Shown here one piece after another: positions 6,945-14,594 of a stretch of 24,580 nucleotides of DNA. Position 1 is the first letter of the stretch. Every line of letters begins with the position of its first letter. The stretch comes from an uncultured Collinsella sp. (GTDB taxonomy: Bacteria; Actinomycetota; Coriobacteriia; Coriobacteriales; Coriobacteriaceae): contig UQVD01000019.1 of assembly GCA_900544385.1 (NCBI GenBank), forward strand, positions 1 to 24,580, read 5' to 3'. The notes under the pieces were generated by a model. The model was not told the DNA's origin. It ran no database searches and saw only the letters and a program-made list of their open reading frames with translations. Made by a program: the position numbers and the translations under genes.

Positions 6945-9020
6945 ATGGGTGCTCCCAAGACCGGTAATGTAAGGAACGTGGTGCTCGTAGGCCAAGGCGG
7001 GGTGGGCAAGACTTCACTCGCCGAAGCCATGCTCCACCTTTCCGGCAAGACCGCCCGCCTGGGCGGCCACGACGGCACCAAGCCCACGCTCGACTATGAC
7101 CCCGAAGAGGTCAAGCGTGCGTTTTCCATCTCGACGACCATTGCGCCGATCGACTGGAAGGGCGCGCGCATCAATGTGCTCGATGCCCCGTGCTATCCCG
7201 ATTTTATCGGCGACGCCTTTGCCGCGATGAGCGTCTGCGAGACGGCTCTGTTTGTGGTCGATGCCGAGGCCGGCCCGCAGCCTACGACGGTTAAGCTTTG
7301 GTATGCGGCGGAGGATCTGCGCCTGGCGCGTGCGGTGTTCGTGAACCGTCTGTCGCGCTCCGAGGCCAGCTTTACGACCACAATGAACCTGCTGCAGGAG
7401 CGCTTTGGCACGCGCCTGGGCGCCGTGACCCTTCCCTGGGGCGAGGGCGAGGACTTCGACGGCATCATCGACCTGGTGCGCATGAAGGCACGCCATTGCA
7501 ACGGCACTGAAGCCGTTGAGTCGGAGATTCCCGAGGAGTATCGTGTCCAGGCCGAGGAAGCCCATGACCATCTGTGCGAGCTGGTGGCCGAGGCTGATGA
7601 CGAACTGATGATGAAGTACTTGGAAGGCGAGGAGACGCTGACGCAGGAGGAACTTGAGGGCCTGCTGTCGAAGGCGATCGCCGAGCGCATCTTTGTGCCG
7701 GTCTTTGCGGGCGATTGCATTAAGGAGCAGGGCGTCAACTCGCTGATGGACGACATCGCCACATACTTCCCGGCGCCGACGGACTACGGCGAGATGCCGC
7801 TCATCGACGGCGATTCGCTTAAGATCTCGAGTGACGATGACCGCCCGGTGGCGTTTGTGTTTAAGACCCTGGCCGATCCGCAGCAGGGCCGCATCAGCTT
7901 TATTAAGGTGCTGACGGGCACGCTTGAGCCGGGCCTTGAGCTGATCAACGCGCGTACCCGCAAGAGCGATCGTCTGGCTCACCTGTATGTGATGTGCGGC
8001 CGCGACATGACTGAGGTTGGCCACGCTTATGCCGGCGATATCATCGTGGCGCCCAAGCTGGCGGCCGAGACGGGCGATACGCTCTCGATTACCGGCAAGG
8101 TTGAGGCTGCGGCGTTTAAGTTCCCCAACTCGCAGTACCGCATCGCCATTGAGGCCGAGAATCGCGGCGACGAAGAGAAGCTCTACACGTTTATCGAGAA
8201 GGCCTGCAAGGCCGATCCGACCATGAGCATCGACCGCGATGAGGAGACCGGCCAGACTATCATCTCCGCTGTGGGTGAGGCGCAGGTTTCGGTCCTGCTC
8301 AATCGCCTTGAGGATCGCACCAAGGTCGTGGCCAAAAGCGTGCCGATTCGTATCCCGTATCGCGAGACCATTCGCCGCACGGCAAGTGCCCAGGGTCGCC
8401 ATAAGAAGCAGACTGGCGGTGCCGGTCAGTATGGCGACTGCTGGCTGCGCGTTGAGCCGCTCATTGGTCCCGACGGCACGAGCGATGGCTATGAGTTTGT
8501 GGACGAGGTCGTAGGTGGCCGTATTCCGCGCTCGCTGATCCCCGCCGTGGACAAGGGTGTCCAGGAGACCATGAAGGACGGCATCATTGCCGGCTACCCG
8601 CTCACGGGCATTCGCGTGGCTGTGTACGACGGCTCGTATCACAGCGTCGACTCCAACGAGATGGCGTTCCGCGCGGCGGCTCGCATCGGCCTGCGCAAGG
8701 CGTGTGCCGATGCCGACCCGGTGGTGCTGGAGCCCATCGAGGAAATCACGGTGACTATCCCCGAGAGCTACGCCGGCGCCGTGATGGGCGACATCTCGGC
8801 TTCGCGTGGTCGCGTGACGGGCATGGAGACCGATGAGCGCGGAGACACCGTGGTCATCGCCCAGGCGCCGCTGGCCGAGCTGACGGATTATTCGACGCGT
8901 CTGCGCTCCATCACGCGCGGCACGGGCGACTTTACCATGAAGCCCGCAGGCTATGAGCAGGTGCCTTATGACGTTCAGGCCAAGCTGGTCGAGCGCTATG
9001 AGGAGGGCCGCGCCAAGTAG
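6945..9020 (+). CDS. Elongation factor G-like protein (EF-G paralogue)
   Basis: This is a five-domain EF-G homologue of 691 aa, close to full EF-G length. The P-loop is intact (G16-QGGV-GKTS). Other G motifs diverge: the DTPG of G3 reads D80-A-P-C83, and the NKxD of G4 reads N134-R-L-S137, so the aspartate that normally selects guanine is missing. Domains II-V are recognisable (for example GGAGQYGD, and ESYAGAVMGDISASRGRVTGME near the C-terminus). The gene is not in an str operon (no rpsL, rpsG or tuf beside it), so the canonical fusA should be elsewhere. The role could be an accessory or ribosome-associated translation factor; that is inference. AAGGAGGT precedes the ATG at 6945, which rules out the 37-codon upstream extension. 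It is followed by its own terminator. Confidence 0.9.
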   Translation: MGAPKTGNVRNVVLVGQGGVGKTSLAEAMLHLSGKTARLGGHDGTKPTLDYDPEEVKRAFSISTTIAPIDWKGARINVLDAPCYPDFIGDAFAAMSVCETALFVVDAEAGPQPTTVKLWYAAEDLRLARAVFVNRLSRSEASFTTTMNLLQERFGTRLGAVTLPWGEGEDFDGIIDLVRMKARHCNGTEAVESEIPEEYRVQAEEAHDHLCELVAEADDELMMKYLEGEETLTQEELEGLLSKAIAERIFVPVFAGDCIKEQGVNSLMDDIATYFPAPTDYGEMPLIDGDSLKISSDDDRPVAFVFKTLADPQQGRISFIKVLTGTLEPGLELINARTRKSDRLAHLYVMCGRDMTEVGHAYAGDIIVAPKLAAETGDTLSITGKVEAAAFKFPNSQYRIAIEAENRGDEEKLYTFIEKACKADPTMSIDRDEETGQTIISAVGEAQVSVLLNRLEDRTKVVAKSVPIRIPYRETIRRTASAQGRHKKQTGGAGQYGDCWLRVEPLIGPDGTSDGYEFVDEVVGGRIPRSLIPAVDKGVQETMKDGIIAGYPLTGIRVAVYDGSYHSVDSNEMAFRAAARIGLRKACADADPVVLEPIEEITVTIPESYAGAVMGDISASRGRVTGMETDERGDTVVIAQAPLAELTDYSTRLRSITRGTGDFTMKPAGYEQVPYDVQAKLVERYEEGRAK

Positions 9021-9056
9021 CGTGTGGCGTTGCCTGTAACATGCATGCCGGTGCAA

Positions 9057-9090
9057 GGGCCGCTCTGGGTAATCCGGGGCGGCTCTTTTT
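9057..9090 (+). terminator. Intrinsic terminator of the EF-G-like gene
   Basis: A 12-bp RNA stem, 9057-9068 with 9074-9085 and including three G-U pairs, has a GTAAT loop and is followed by TTTTT. Confidence 0.85.
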
Positions 9091-9151
9091 GATCCCTGGG
9101 GGACGGAGGAAAACGGATCATTTTTTTGGGTTACGGGCAGCTTGGTCGGCC

Positions 9152-10135
9152 CTAGTCTCCCGAGGCCTGATTGCGGCCGGTGGCGTAGTCGATCTGCACA
9201 TGCGGCTGCAGGTTGTAGCAATATACGTGGAAACAGAGGGTCTTGCCGTGGTCCTCGACTGATTGCGCCTCAAGGCGTACGCCACGGCAGACAAGTTCCT
9301 CTTCGTTATACATGGGCGTGACGCGGTAGAGCACATGGTTACCCGTATCGCGAATATAGTTGAGAATCTGCTCTTCAAACGGTAGCATGCCCGTCTCGTT
9401 GAGATAGCGCGTGCCGGTGAGGAGATTCTTGCGGTTGGCGTTTTCGCCGCAGAGCGACCAGGCGATAAGGTGGCAGCGGTTGTAGAGGCTCTGGCCCGGA
9501 ACAAAGTCATAGCGTTGCTGGTGCCATCCGGCGGGGTGGATACGCGAGATATCGCCGCGCTTACCCTGACCGAGCGATTCGGGGCCCACGCAGGCGAGCG
9601 CCTTACGGGTGCGGCCCAAGCTGTCGAGCTTGGTGAACTTCTTAAAGCAGCCCTCTTCTGCAGCGCGTTCGTATTCATCGAGTGTGAATGACGGCGTGCC
9701 GAGCGGGTGCGTACTGTCGGCGCGAAGGGCAACGTAGGGATTGCCGGCGTAGTCGGGAATGCTGCTGAGATATACGCCGCGGGCGCGGTCGAGATCGGGG
9801 TTTTCGACCTCGTCGATGGGGGTAGCGGTACTGTCGGCGGAGCCGTCGTCACCGGTGTCGGTTGCGGCGGAATCGGAGCCATCGCCAGAGGCTTGGCTAT
9901 TTTGAGAGTCTGAGGAGCTCTCTGTTCCCGATTCGAGTCGGGCAACCAGGTCTGCCTCGTCGTCGGTGCGGCTGGGACTCTCGTTTTGTTTCTCGGCCAG
10001 AGCTACCGCCTGCTCATCGCTTTGCGGCGACAGCAGCTTGGGCGCTCCGTCGAGCGACCCTGTGAACAGCGCAAACCCCAGCACCACGGCGGTGCCGATG
10101 GAAAGCACTTGCTTGTAGGCGGACTTGCGCGACAT
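9152..10135 (-). CDS. Secreted or membrane-anchored DNA/RNA non-specific endonuclease
   Basis: This 327-aa nuclease belongs to the beta-beta-alpha-metal (Endonuclease_NS_2) type. A membrane anchor or signal segment spans about residues 8-25. A long Ser/Asp/Gly/Thr-rich linker (about 50-110) follows, then the nuclease domain. The catalytic block reads LYNRCHLIAW with H222 as presumed general base, where streptococcal EndA-type enzymes have DRGH. N237 in RKNLL or N246 in RYLN would be the metal ligand. The C-terminal HVLYRVTP, SVED and IDYATG blocks are typical of this family. No immunity gene is next to it, so nutrient or extracellular DNA scavenging is more likely than a toxin role. AGGAG lies five bases before the start. 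Confidence 0.87.
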   Translation of the reverse strand: MSRKSAYKQVLSIGTAVVLGFALFTGSLDGAPKLLSPQSDEQAVALAEKQNESPSRTDDEADLVARLESGTESSSDSQNSQASGDGSDSAATDTGDDGSADSTATPIDEVENPDLDRARGVYLSSIPDYAGNPYVALRADSTHPLGTPSFTLDEYERAAEEGCFKKFTKLDSLGRTRKALACVGPESLGQGKRGDISRIHPAGWHQQRYDFVPGQSLYNRCHLIAWSLCGENANRKNLLTGTRYLNETGMLPFEEQILNYIRDTGNHVLYRVTPMYNEEELVCRGVRLEAQSVEDHGKTLCFHVYCYNLQPHVQIDYATGRNQASGD

Positions 10136-10293
10136 GGAGGCTCCTGGATGGACGGTTGGGAGTCTACCAGTCTAGCAGGAGCCGGCAGAGGCCGTCCCGC
10201 CGAACAAATACTCAAGATTTGGAATAGGCGCTACTGATTCATTTGCCTCATATGGAGCTGCGGCGGTTGTGTATATGGGGCTGTCCGGCGTTT

Positions 10294-10338
10294 CCCCAGA
10301 TAAAACCTGCCAAATAAACCTGTCCCTTATTGGCAGGT
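10294..10338 (+). repeat. REP-like palindrome, family 2, copy 1
   Basis: A unit of about 45 bp: CCAGATAAA, then ACCTGCCAA (10305-10313) paired with TTGGCAGGT (10330-10338) around an AAACCTGTCCC loop. Nearly the same unit occurs at 17355-17400 and, inverted, at 13501-13546. The rest of the 379-nt gap (10136-10514) holds the structured element at 10371 and no gene. Confidence 0.85.
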
Positions 10339-10370
10339 CAGTTAACGCAGTGCAGGTTGAGCATATGCGA

Positions 10371-10511
10371 GCGAGCGGGCTCCGGGTGCGGTAAGGTGAC
10401 GTGAAGCAAGCGGGCGCTGACCTTTTGGTCGCGCCCGTGAAGTTGAACGTCAGATTGCCGTGCCCGGAGCCCGCGCAGCGCCGAGCAGGTACGCCGTTTG
10501 TAAAACGGCGT
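10371..10511 (+). ncRNA. Structured two-copy element, copy A (candidate RNA)
   Basis: A long hairpin is built from P1 (10375-10391 with 10458-10474, 17 bp), P2 TGACGT / ACGTCA (10397-10402 and 10447-10452), and P3 GCGGGCGC / GCGCCCGT (10410-10417 and 10431-10438), continuing as GACC-TTTT-GGTC. A separate 9-bp hairpin (10491-10499 with 10503-10511) follows. Copy B at 21550-21688 has the same loops and P2 but different P1 and outer P3 base pairs, still complementary. Its odd pairs are G-U on the plus strand and would be A-C on the minus strand, so a plus-strand RNA is favoured. The 3' end abuts the stop of larE, which is antisense. No U-tract or clear promoter is seen. I do not recognise it as a named RNA family. 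Confidence 0.6.
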
Positions 10512-10514
10512 AAC

Positions 10515-11390
10515 CTAAAGATTCATGTTGCCGTGGATGTAGGGGGTGACCTCGGGGGAGATATGGCCGCAGCCCAGCTCGCGCAACGCAGACTCGATTG
10601 CAGCGGGCAGCGGGGTCTTGCCCTCGTCGTCGACGGCGGTGCCGAGGGCGGCAATCTTAGTGACATCTGCGGGAGCGGCTTCGATATGCATGCAGCCGCC
10701 GACCAAGCGCGCGCGAACCTGCGCCAGACCAAGATCGTGTAGGTAATCCTCGCAGGCGCGGATCAAATCGACCTTCTCGCGCGTAAGCTCCTCGCCCGTG
10801 GGGACGCGGGTGGCAAGGCAGGCTCCCGCCGGCAGGCTCCAAACGGGATAGCCCCATGCACGCAACAGCTCGCGCTCTTCGTCCTTGGTAAAGCCGACCT
10901 CCATAAGAGGGGAGCGTACACCGAGCTCTTCTGCCGCGCGCATGCCAGGGCGGTAGTCACCGCGATCGCTTGCATTGCTGCCATCGATGACGGTGGGAAA
11001 GCCGAGTGACTTGGCGTGGTTCACGATGGCGATAAAGCCGGCGTGCTTGCAGTGGTAGCAGCGATTGGCGTCGTTGCAAGCTACTTGGGGGAGCTGCAGC
11101 TGATCGACCGAAAGATTGAGTACGGGGAGCTTAAAATGCGGCTCCTCACTGGCTTGTACGTCAACGGATCGCTCAAATGAAGCCTGCTCGGGCGTGCCGA
11201 TGAGCGGCGTGGTGAGGTGAACGAGAAGCGTGCTAGCGGGCATGATACGGGCGCAGACCGCGGCCAAAAAGCTGCTGTCGACGCCACCGGAAAAGCCGAT
11301 GGCGACGCGTCCGTATGCCAAAAGCAACTGCTCGAGCGTCGCGAGTTTGTCCTGAAGCTCCTCTGCAGGTGCAGTAGTGTCTGAAAGCAT
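10515..11390 (-). CDS. larE: ATP-dependent sacrificial sulfur transferase LarE
   Basis: This 291-aa PP-loop enzyme resembles LarE, which adenylates and thiolates the pyridinium biscarboxylate precursor of the nickel-pincer nucleotide cofactor of lactate racemase. The PP-loop is SGGVDSS (residues 34-40). NRCYHCK (C111, C114) and GACLATRVP (C191) match the LarE pattern; C191 aligns with the sacrificial cysteine of the lactobacillar enzyme. GSNASDRGDYRPGMRA is the downstream family block. No larA, larB or larC lies nearby, so the gene stands alone. AAGGA is seven bases upstream of the ATG. It is divergent from the HAD phosphatase. Confidence 0.88.
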   Translation of the reverse strand: MLSDTTAPAEELQDKLATLEQLLLAYGRVAIGFSGGVDSSFLAAVCARIMPASTLLVHLTTPLIGTPEQASFERSVDVQASEEPHFKLPVLNLSVDQLQLPQVACNDANRCYHCKHAGFIAIVNHAKSLGFPTVIDGSNASDRGDYRPGMRAAEELGVRSPLMEVGFTKDEERELLRAWGYPVWSLPAGACLATRVPTGEELTREKVDLIRACEDYLHDLGLAQVRARLVGGCMHIEAAPADVTKIAALGTAVDDEGKTPLPAAIESALRELGCGHISPEVTPYIHGNMNL

Positions 11391-11424
11391 GAAACGATCC
11401 TTACCATTGAGTACTCGGTCGAAA

Positions 11425-11430
11425 ACTATA
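11425..11430 (-). promoter_or_regulatory. Candidate -10 hexamer of larE
   Basis: TATAGT on the minus strand ends 34 nt before the start codon. The -35 region is weak. In the same divergent gap the direct repeat TATATAC-GT-TATATAC (11488-11503) is seen; its role is unknown. Confidence 0.35.
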
Positions 11431-11557
11431 ATCCTACCGAGCTGCCTGTCATAAGACTTCCGCTTATGTAACGAAAGTGCAATATGCTATATACGTTATA
11501 TACAAGTTTGTAAAGTGCGGTAGAGTGGCAGTAATGCAATCCGGTGAGGGGGCCGAT

Positions 11558-12208
11558 ATGATCAAGGCTGTTATTTTTGACATGGACGGAACGCTGGTCG
11601 ATACCGAGCGTTTAGGCATCAAGGCATGGAAGGCGGGCGCTGCCGAGCTGGGGATCGCGATTGATGATGCTCTGATCCATCAGTTTATCGGCCGCACGCT
11701 GCCCGATGTCATGGACATCCTTGATAAGCATTACGGCAGCCGCGAAACCACCGAGGCGATCTATGTCCGCCACAAGGAGATTCGCGACGAGATGGTCAAG
11801 ACCGAACTGGAACTAAAGGCCGGCGCCGCCGAGTGCATAGACGAGCTGCTGACTGCGGGCTATCACGTGGGCCTTGCAACGTCGTCGCGCCTCGTTACGG
11901 CCGAGCGCAACCTTAAGATGGTCGGCCTCTTTGACAAGTTTGAAACGGTGACCTGTGGCGAGGACGTCGTGCACGGCAAGCCCAACCCTGAGATGTACCT
12001 GCTTGCCTGCGATCGCGCGGGCTTTGCCCCCGAGGAATGTGCCGTGGTCGAGGATTCGCGCAACGGCTGCGTCTCGGGTATCACGGCCGGTTGCCATGTC
12101 TTTGCCGTTCCCGATATCGTGCCGCTGCCGCAGGACGTGGTGGATGGCTGCGAGGCCGTGCTCGATACGTTGTTCGATCTGACGGCGGCGGTCAAGGCCG
12201 TGCGCTAG
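11558..12208 (+). CDS. HAD-superfamily hydrolase, subfamily IA phosphatase
   Basis: This is a 216-aa haloacid dehalogenase-type phosphatase or phosphomutase. Motif I is FDMDGTLVDTE with nucleophile D8 and acid D10. Motif II is the TSSR block. Motif III is the lysine in HGKPNPEMY, and motif IV is VVEDSRNG. A helical cap lies between motifs I and II. The pattern suits beta-phosphoglucomutase-like or phosphoglycolate-like enzymes; the substrate is not assignable. A GAGGGGG ribosome site supports the ATG at 11558 over an upstream in-frame ATG. It converges on the LacI-type regulator and shares a terminator with it. Confidence 0.88.
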   Translation: MIKAVIFDMDGTLVDTERLGIKAWKAGAAELGIAIDDALIHQFIGRTLPDVMDILDKHYGSRETTEAIYVRHKEIRDEMVKTELELKAGAAECIDELLTAGYHVGLATSSRLVTAERNLKMVGLFDKFETVTCGEDVVHGKPNPEMYLLACDRAGFAPEECAVVEDSRNGCVSGITAGCHVFAVPDIVPLPQDVVDGCEAVLDTLFDLTAAVKAVR

Positions 12209-12246
12209 ACAATTGCGGAGCTGAAACGAGCAATTGGCCGTCTTTG

Positions 12247-12296
12247 CGCTTAAGCAAAAGGGGTCCGGCAATGGTCGGGCCTCTTTTGCTTAAGCG
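12247..12296. terminator. Terminator between convergent genes
   Basis: A 20-bp stem (12247-12266 with 12277-12296; two G-U pairs on the plus strand) contains AAAAG on the left and CTTTT on the right around a 10-nt loop. It lies between the HAD gene and the LacI-family gene and could serve both. The T-run is inside the stem rather than after it. Confidence 0.65.
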
Positions 12297-12321
12297 GCGT
12301 TTTGGCATACTGGCCGACGTG

Positions 12322-13434
12322 CTATAGATACGCACCGAGGTTGATGGCCGTGACTTCGGCTTGGCTGCTCGCCTGGGTACTGGCGCGCTCCAAGAGGAAC
12401 GGCCGCACGAGTTCCTGACGGTTGATGTCCTCGGCGGCTGTGACCGCAGTAACGGTTCTCGCTGCGGAACCAATGCGGATGTGCTTGGTTTTTGCCGGCG
12501 CCTTGTTCTCGATTTGCTCCATGAGCAGCTGGACACCCTTGCGGCCAATCTCGTAGCCCGGGGGTGCCACCGTGGTGAGGGGGACCGACCCGCTCCATGC
12601 AAGCGGGTTGCCGTCGCAGCCGGCTACGCGAACCTGTTCGGGGACGGAGATGCCTTTGTCGGTCAACGCCGAGATAACGCCCGAGGCCAATACATCGGTA
12701 AGGCCGATGACAAAATCGGGACGCTCGCCGGTAGAGCGCTCGGCAATCTGAGCGCCGGTGCTGTAACCATCGGCAGCGGTATTCCATTCTCCGGCGTCAA
12801 TGACCTCAATTTTGATATCGGGATGCAGGACGAGGGCCTTATGAATGCCAAGTACGCGCAGGGTGAGCTGCATAAATGCCGCTCTGCCCACAACGGTGAT
12901 ATGGCGCGCGCCGCGGGTGATGGCGAGCTCGGCGATAATGCGCCCTTGCGCCTCGTTGTCGGCGGCCACGTAGTAACCGGGTTCGGAGCAGTGGATGTCC
13001 AGATGGACGATCGGCACGGGCATCTTGGTCATTGCGGGGTGCCAATCGGGGGACGCCATGGGCTGAACCATGACACCGGACATCTGTGTGCCCATAAAAT
13101 AGCGCAGGTAGTGGTCCTCGAGGATGTCGTCGTTATCGGCGTTGGCGATGAGCAGGTCATAGCCGTGCTTGCGGGCCTCGTTATGGGCGCCGCTGGCAAT
13201 TTGGAGCGAGAAGCCATGGTCGAGACGGGGGAGGACCAGGCCAAAGGACTTGGTGGCGCCGCCCGCGAGCTGACGAGCACTTTGGTTGGGCAGGTAGCCA
13301 AGGCGATTGATGGTCTCGTTGATGAGCTTGAGGGTCTCGGGGCGCAGCTTTTCGGGGTGGTTGAGCGCGTTGGATACCGTGCCCAGCGAGACTCCTGCCT
13401 CGCGCGCGACGTCGCTGATTTTTACCTTTGCCAT
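12322..13434 (-). CDS. LacI-family transcriptional regulator
   Basis: This is a 370-aa repressor-type protein. The N-terminal HTH reads KISDVAREAGVSLGTVSNAL, followed by the hinge helix region ending LGYLPNQSARQLAGG. The rest is the periplasmic-binding-like effector domain (LVLPRLDHGFS, GYDLLIANAD, GRAAFMQLTLR, the FVIGLTDVLASGVISAL block and VAGCDGNPLAW). No sugar transport or catabolic gene is adjacent, so its regulon is not evident. It has a candidate self-operator, TTGA-TGCGTT-TCAA, between its -10 and start codon. AAAGGGG lies upstream of the chosen ATG, so the 22-codon upstream extension is rejected. Confidence 0.92.
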   Translation of the reverse strand: MAKVKISDVAREAGVSLGTVSNALNHPEKLRPETLKLINETINRLGYLPNQSARQLAGGATKSFGLVLPRLDHGFSLQIASGAHNEARKHGYDLLIANADNDDILEDHYLRYFMGTQMSGVMVQPMASPDWHPAMTKMPVPIVHLDIHCSEPGYYVAADNEAQGRIIAELAITRGARHITVVGRAAFMQLTLRVLGIHKALVLHPDIKIEVIDAGEWNTAADGYSTGAQIAERSTGERPDFVIGLTDVLASGVISALTDKGISVPEQVRVAGCDGNPLAWSGSVPLTTVAPPGYEIGRKGVQLLMEQIENKAPAKTKHIRIGSAARTVTAVTAAEDINRQELVRPFLLERASTQASSQAEVTAINLGAYL

Positions 13435-13444
13435 AGCGGCCCCT

Positions 13445-13458
13445 TTGATGCGTTTCAA
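13445..13458 (-). promoter_or_regulatory. Candidate LacI-type autoregulatory operator
   Basis: The 14-mer has TTGA and TCAA arms around a central CG, the usual form of LacI-family operators. It lies 11-24 nt before the regulator start, where binding would block transcription. Confidence 0.5.
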
Positions 13459-13469
13459 GTACGAGTCAG

Positions 13470-13475
13470 ATTGTA
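13470..13475 (-). promoter_or_regulatory. Candidate -10 hexamer of the LacI-family gene
   Basis: TACAAT on the minus strand ends 35 nt before the start codon. Confidence 0.45.
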
Positions 13476-13500
13476 GCATCGCCCGTTCCCGGGGTGTCAA

Positions 13501-13546
13501 AACCTACCAATTAGGGGCAGGTTTATTTTGGCAGGTTTTATCTGGG
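13501..13546 (-). repeat. REP-like palindrome, family 2, copy 3 (inverted)
   Basis: Read on the minus strand it gives CCCAGATAAAACCTGCC, then an A-rich loop with AACCTGCCCC, and closes with TTGGTAGGTT. The one mismatch in the stem is G-U on the minus strand, consistent with the same element orientation as the copies at 10294 and 17355. Confidence 0.8.
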
Positions 13547-13563
13547 CAAACACCGGAGTCCAG

Positions 13564-13598
13564 ACCACACAAAGGTGCCTGTCCCCCTTTGTGGTGGT
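13564..13598 (+). repeat. REP-like palindrome, family 3, copy 1
   Basis: ACCAC plus ACAAAGG (13564-13575) pair with CCTTTGT and GGTGGT (13586-13598) with one bulged G. The loop carries TGCCTGTCCC. The unit recurs at 15253-15287. Together with the adjacent family-2 copy it makes a compound repeat upstream of the second binding-protein gene. Confidence 0.75.
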
Positions 13599-13637
13599 TT
13601 TGGCGCGGCTGGGCTGCGCGTTAAACGGTGGAGTGTC

Positions 13638-13643
13638 TACAAT
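13638..13643 (+). promoter_or_regulatory. Candidate -10 hexamer of the second amino-acid receptor gene
   Basis: TACAAT ends 36 nt before the start codon. The -35 is poor. It lies inside AACGG / CCGTT flanks. Confidence 0.4.
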
Positions 13644-13679
13644 GGAAGCCGTTTTGAACGTAGATTGAAAGGCTTTGGT

Positions 13680-14561
13680 ATGACTCGCGCTGTTTCTCGT
13701 CGTGATTTCCTGGGTTTAATCGCCGGTGCTGCAATGGTTGCGGCGAGCGGTTGCGCTGGCAGTGGCGCTGACAAGGGCTCTGCCGCTGGTTCTGCCGCGG
13801 TTGCGGGCGACGATATCAAGGGCGCCAAGCTCACCTTTGTGGGCGACGATGCCTTTGCGCCCTATCGCTATCTGGAGACGCAGTCGGACGGCAAGCAGAA
13901 GGTTGTCGGCCTGGATATCGCCATTACCGACGAGATGGCCTCGCGCCTGGGCTTTTCTTACGACTTTGAGCCGCAGGACTTTGCCGCCACGCTTGCATCG
14001 GTGCAGAGCGATGACAAGGCCTTTACCATGGCGATGAGCTCCAATGAAGAGCGCGAGCAGACCTATGACTTCACGCGCGGCTACTATCAGCCGCTTGTGG
14101 GCGTTCTCACGCTCGGCGGCGATCCCGTCAAGCGCGTTGAGGACCTCGCCGGCAAGTCTATCGCCTGCACCACCGGTACCGTGCAGAACAAGTTCATCGC
14201 CAAGGTCATGCCCGATGCTGATATTCACACGTACGACGGTGGTGACCAGTGCCTGCAAGAGGTGCTCGCCGGGCGCATCGATGCCTACCTGTGTGACGGC
14301 GCCGAGGGCCAGTCCATGCGCGATGCGAATGAGGGCCTGGTACTGGGCCTGCTCGATCGCTCCGAGACGAGCGATCACGTGGGCGTGTACCGCCTGATGG
14401 CCAAGAAGGGTGCCGGATTTGTCGCGGCGCTTGACGAATGTGTCGGCGAGATGCTCGAGGACGGCACCATCGATGACTGCATCAAGCAGTATGTGGGCGC
14501 CGACTTCATGTGGAACGGCGACTATTCCGCTTCCGGTACGTCGACGGTTGCCGGAAAATAG
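13680..14561 (+). CDS. Amino-acid ABC transporter substrate-binding lipoprotein (second)
   Basis: This is an SBP family 3 receptor of 293 aa. The signal has a near-consensus twin-arginine motif SRRDFLGL (residues 6-13) and a lipobox with C25 (ASGC), so Tat export and lipid anchoring are predicted. It has a similar low-complexity linker (GSAAGSAA) to the first receptor, which suggests common origin. Fold landmarks are FVGDDAFAPYRY, GLDIAITDEMASRLGF, the ligand-binding MSSNEEREQTYDFTRGYY region and the LAGKSIACTTGT hinge. The ligand is unknown. AAAGG lies seven bases before the ATG; the upstream open frame is part of a repeat. It is followed after 33 nt by a permease. Confidence 0.9.
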   Translation: MTRAVSRRDFLGLIAGAAMVAASGCAGSGADKGSAAGSAAVAGDDIKGAKLTFVGDDAFAPYRYLETQSDGKQKVVGLDIAITDEMASRLGFSYDFEPQDFAATLASVQSDDKAFTMAMSSNEEREQTYDFTRGYYQPLVGVLTLGGDPVKRVEDLAGKSIACTTGTVQNKFIAKVMPDADIHTYDGGDQCLQEVLAGRIDAYLCDGAEGQSMRDANEGLVLGLLDRSETSDHVGVYRLMAKKGAGFVAALDECVGEMLEDGTIDDCIKQYVGADFMWNGDYSASGTSTVAGK

Positions 14562-14594
14562 CGAGCCGGTGAGGCGCGCGCCAAGGGCATGCTG

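Noticed and set aside
7014..9221. Very long minus-strand open frame opposite the EF-G-like gene
   Set aside because: It is an antisense shadow of a high-GC coding gene, with no recognisable domain and His/Arg/Leu-rich composition.
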